DNA of 64,000 nucleotides from Clostridia bacterium (GTDB lineage: Bacteria > Bacillota > Clostridia > Oscillospirales > Acutalibacteraceae): positions 1 to 64,000 of the forward strand of contig JAFULG010000020.1 of NCBI GenBank assembly GCA_017473435.1. Reading direction: 5' to 3'. The notes under the pieces were generated by a model that searched no databases, was not told the origin of the DNA, and was given only the letters and a program-made list of their open reading frames with translations. This document shows, in pieces, positions 61,151-64,000 of this stretch (its first letter is position 1; each line of letters starts with the position of its first letter). The translations under genes were made by a program, and so were the position numbers.

Positions 61151-62599
61151 TCAGAATCTGAAATCTCTTCTGTTGGAATTTTTAATATCGTCGATATTAT
61201 CCTTTGCAATCTTACGAACCTTTTCCTTTGGAATTCTCTCAAGCTCATTTTCAACCATTTTAAAGCCGATTTCCTTTGTTCTCTCCGAGGCGTAGTCGAC
61301 AAGATATTCCGTAAGAGTCATTAGAGCGTTGGGATGGCAGCAGTTAAGAATCTGACCGTTTTTGCAAAGAGTCATAAATCTGTCACCGGTTCTTCCTTCA
61401 CGGTAACAAGCTGTGCAAAAGGAGGGTATGTGACCGTTTTCCATAAGCCAAGCCACAACATCATCAAGAGTTCTCTGATCGGAAACATCAAACTGTTCAG
61501 TGTCGTGCGGTCTTTCCTCCTGTGTATATCCACCTACCGATGTTCTTGAACCGCCGCTGATCTGAGACACTCCGAGACGCAGAAGCTTGGTTCTGACCTT
61601 CTCAGTTTCTCTTGTTGAAATAATCATACCCGTATACGGCACAGCAAGACGGATACAAGCTGTAATTTTAGCAAAGGTTTCATCGGAAATCGAATTATCG
61701 AAAGCTTCAGGATCAATATCATCTGCTTTTTTTACACGGGGTACACTTATGGTGTGAGGTCCGACTCCGTGTACAGCCTCAAGATGCTCAGCGTGCATAA
61801 TAAGTCCCGCAAACTCATATTTGTAAAGCTCAAGTCCGAAAAGCACACCCAGACCGACATCGTCTATTCCCCCCTCCATTGCTCTGTCCATCGCCTCTGT
61901 ATGATAAGCATAATCGTGTTTAGGACCTGTAGGATGAAGCTTGAGATAGCTTTCTTTATGATAAGTTTCCTGAAAAAGAATATAGGTGCCTATTCCTGCC
62001 TGCTTAAGCTTACGGTAATTTTCAACGGTAGTAGCGGCAATATTAACATTTACTCGGCGTATATCACCATTTTTGTGATGCACGCTGTAAATTGTTTTTA
62101 TGCATTCAAGTATGTATTCTATCGGATTATTTACGGGATCCTCACCGGCTTAAATCGCAAGACGCTTATGTCCCATATCCTGAAGAGCAATTACCTCAGC
62201 TTTTACCTCTTCCTGATTAAGTTTTTTGCGAGGTATATGCTTATTTTTAAGATGGTAGGGACAGTAAACGCAACCGTTCACGCAATAATTTGAAAGGTAT
62301 AGCGGAGCAAAAATTACTATTCTGTTACCGTAAAATGCGAGCTTGATTTCTTCTGCAATTTCGTAAATTTTTTCTATCTTTTCAGGAATTTCACAAGCAA
62401 GCAGCACCGACGCTTCGCGATGTGTAAGACCTGCGCAGACCGTTCCCGTGTCAGTTTTTCTGGGTCTCGCTTTTTCGAGTATGCTGTCAATCAGCTCTGC
62501 GTTGTTTTTGTTCTTTTCTGCGTATTCAAGAGTATCAAGAATTTCTTCGTGATTTATGAATTCCTCCGCCTTTAATGATCCGGGGTTATATATAGCCAT
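61151..62599 (-). pseudogene. hydG: HydG, tyrosine lyase, with in-frame stop at codon 150
   Basis: Radical SAM enzyme that cleaves tyrosine to CO and cyanide for the H cluster. Reading from the ATG at 62599 gives 149 residues including the cluster motif CVNGCVYC (Cys106, 110, 113) and GHKRLAI, then TAA (62150-62152). The same frame continues without change as AGEDPVNNPIEYILECIKTI and runs to 61151, through the C-terminal FCTACYREGRTGDRFM and NCCHP cluster region, 482 codons in all. Relatives usually have Glu (LEAGEDP) at the stop, so one base change GAA to TAA would explain it. Otherwise the gene is intact, with no frameshift. Could be a recent loss, a sequencing error or, less likely, readthrough. 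Confidence 0.9.
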
Positions 62600-62601
62600 A
62601 A

Positions 62602-63663
62602 TTAATTCTCCTTTTGCTTAATAATATCTCCGCGGTCACAAACAATTTCGTAACCGATTTCTTTCATTGCTTTTTTTAACGAATTCAGGTTATCAGCTGA
62701 TTCACTACCACTGTGCAGCTTGTTGTCATATAAGCTGTATTTACTCCTTACGTCTAACGGTGACAAATTGGGCATCACAACATTCGCAGAAGCTTCTATG
62801 GCCTGTTTTCGCCCGTTTTCCGCTATAGTTCCGAGCGCAGTTGTAGCCGGCAATAAAATATCAGGCTTGATTATCCGAACTAACGCAAGCAAAAAGCACG
62901 TAAGCTCAGCATCACCGTTTTTCTCGCTTTTAAACGGTGTATATTTATGAGATATAAACGGTCCTATACCGCACATATCAGGCTGAAATTCTTCTATAAA
63001 CTTAAGATCCTGTGCAAGAGCTTTATAAGTCTGAAAGGGCGATCCGACCATCATACCGCAACCTGTCTGATATCCCGTTTTCTTCAGCACTTCAAGACAA
63101 TTTTTTCTGTTTTCAAATGACATGTTTTCGGGATGAAGCCTTGCATAATGTCCGTTGTCTGCCGTTTCGTGTCTCAAAAGATAGCGATCAGCTCCCGCTT
63201 CAAACAAACGTTTGTATGAATCTTCGCTACGTTCACCCAATGAAAGAGTAACTGCACAGTCCGGATATTTTTCTTTTATTGTTTTTATCAGCTCGCATAA
63301 TAAATCATCGCCGAAAAAAGCATCCTCACCACCCTGAAGAACAAAGGTACGAAAACCAAGTGTATATCCGTTTTCACAGCATGATAATATTTCCTCAGGT
63401 GTAAGCCGGTAACGCTCACAGTTACTGTTACTTCTTCTTATACCGCAATAGAAACAATCGTTTTTACAAAAGCTGCTTATCTCTATTAGCCCTCGTATGA
63501 AAATTTTGTTACCGTAAATTCTGTGTCTCAACCTTATTGCTTCAGCCTTTAAAATTTCATACAATTCAGCGTCCCGTTCTGTTAACAGTCTTTCATATTC
63601 AGCAACAGTAAGAGCTCGCCTTCTGATTAACTTTTCTGTTATTTTTCTTATTTCATCCGTCAT
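62602..63663 (-). CDS. hydE: [FeFe]-hydrogenase H-cluster radical SAM maturase HydE
   Basis: 353 residues. Radical SAM motif CKNDCFYC (Cys at about 67, 71, 74), FVLQGGEDAFF, and the TIM-barrel AdoMet motifs with GLGERSED-like and MVGSPFQTY. HydE acts with HydG and HydF to build the dithiomethylamine-bridged di-iron centre. It overlaps the upstream regulator by 11 bases and is separated from hydG by only 2 bases. Confidence 0.93.
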   Translation of the reverse strand: MTDEIRKITEKLIRRRALTVAEYERLLTERDAELYEILKAEAIRLRHRIYGNKIFIRGLIEISSFCKNDCFYCGIRRSNSNCERYRLTPEEILSCCENGYTLGFRTFVLQGGEDAFFGDDLLCELIKTIKEKYPDCAVTLSLGERSEDSYKRLFEAGADRYLLRHETADNGHYARLHPENMSFENRKNCLEVLKKTGYQTGCGMMVGSPFQTYKALAQDLKFIEEFQPDMCGIGPFISHKYTPFKSEKNGDAELTCFLLALVRIIKPDILLPATTALGTIAENGRKQAIEASANVVMPNLSPLDVRSKYSLYDNKLHSGSESADNLNSLKKAMKEIGYEIVCDRGDIIKQKEN

Positions 63664-63913
63664 TGCTTATCACACCCGAAAATGCCGTCTTGGCACTTAC
63701 TCCCTCCAACTTACCTATCTTACCGGAAAGGGTTGAAATTATATTCTGAGGAGCATCCAATGCTATGCTGATTATGTTTATTTTTCGCTGACGGTAAGGA
63801 ATTCCCATTCTGCCGATTATATATTCACTATAATCATGTAAAATTGAATTAAGATGTTCAACGGAATCCTTCTTTTCTACTATAATGCTGATTACAGCTA
63901 CTCTTGTTCCCAT
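63653..63913 (-). CDS. TM1266-like iron-only hydrogenase system regulator
   Basis: About 86 residues from the ATG at 63913, which follows the strong AAAGGAGGTG. Ferredoxin-like fold small protein: ISIIVEKKDSVEHLNSILHDY, GRMGIPYR and NIISIALDAP are recognisable. TM1266-family proteins are encoded next to hydE/hydG/hydF or hydrogenase genes and are named as hydrogenase-system regulators; the ligand is unknown. First gene of the cluster. Confidence 0.86.
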   Translation of the reverse strand: MGTRVAVISIIVEKKDSVEHLNSILHDYSEYIIGRMGIPYRQRKINIISIALDAPQNIISTLSGKIGKLEGVSAKTAFSGVISNDG

Positions 63914-63931
63914 AAAAGCACCTCCTTTAAA

Positions 63932-63970
63932 CAAATAAAAGCCGCTACCTTACATAAAAAGGTACACGGC
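63932..63970 (-). terminator. Terminator-like hairpin upstream of the hydrogenase maturation genes
   Basis: GCCGCTACC (63941-63949) and GGTACACGGC (63961-63970) pair with one mismatch; on the minus strand TTTTATTT follows, ending right before the Shine-Dalgarno. It is either the terminator of the preceding gene beyond the window or an attenuator of the cluster. Confidence 0.65.
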
Positions 63971-64000
63971 AACAGAATTTATAAGAAATCTATTCTTTTG

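Noticed and set aside
61151..62599. Two separate genes or a frameshift in hydG
   Set aside because: Both parts are in the same frame and join into one continuous HydG; a single nonsense codon is the simplest description.

Overview
The window is a low-GC, tightly packed chromosome segment of an anaerobic, endospore-forming member of the Clostridia, most likely of the Ruminococcaceae/Oscillospiraceae type. The evidence is a run of sporulation and germination genes (a SpoVM-like peptide, YlbJ, YqfC, YqfD, YtfJ, a DUF2953 protein, a GerA/SpoVAF-type protein, a probable SpoIIM homologue), the [FeFe]-hydrogenase maturation genes hydE, hydG and hydF, and a gene order from yicC to spoVM that closely follows Bacillus subtilis. 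No rRNA or tRNA genes were seen.

Layout. 1-4400: start of asd (minus), then queA-tgt, yajC and two membrane-protein genes (plus). 4395-5390: a Xer-type tyrosine recombinase (minus). 5855-13838: an integrated element of about 7.95 kb, flanked by a 30-bp direct repeat, with the hallmarks of a filamentous (inovirus-type) prophage: an HUH Rep, a Zot-like ATPase, a series of one-helix small proteins including coat candidates, a large signal-peptide adhesin-like protein with a C-terminal helix, a probable ssDNA-binding protein, and a divergent Xre repressor with operator repeats. It encodes no recombinase of its own and sits beside the host Xer gene at a site that reconstructs to a perfect inverted repeat, so Xer-dependent integration is likely. 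Its rep-zot gap holds strong hairpins and a short counter-strand transcript with its own promoter and terminator. 13937-21131: an ABC-F protein, a beta-lactamase-fold serine hydrolase, a small multidrug-export-like protein, a NUDIX hydrolase, a HAD phosphatase, a TetR regulator and a TtcA-like protein.

21141-34200 is one long minus-strand housekeeping block: yicC-remA-gmk-rpoZ-priA-def-fmt-(Zn peptidase)-rsmB-rlmN-prpC-prkC-rsgA-(50-aa membrane protein)-spoVM. It joins nucleotide metabolism, translation start and end processing, rRNA methylation and the Ser/Thr kinase-phosphatase pair. 34197-41486 (minus) carries an rRNA pseudouridine synthase, a DD-carboxypeptidase, ytfJ, DUF2953, scpB-scpA, an M50 peptidase, prmC and DUF1385. 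41486-45078 is a two-component system with a secreted repeat protein. 45113-51412 holds phosphohexomutase, DUF2461, a methionine gamma-lyase-like enzyme, GNAT and two M42 aminopeptidase genes. 51491-56917 has ylbJ, yqfC-yqfD, phoH-ybeY-dgkA and tcdA; 56931-59923 has rnhA, a Cys-rich small protein, a GerA-type protein and comF.

59936-63913 is the hydrogenase maturation cluster: a TM1266-like regulator, hydE, hydG and hydF. hydG carries an in-frame ochre stop at codon 150, with the remaining two thirds of the protein intact downstream in the same frame. If real, this would abolish H-cluster assembly or need readthrough.
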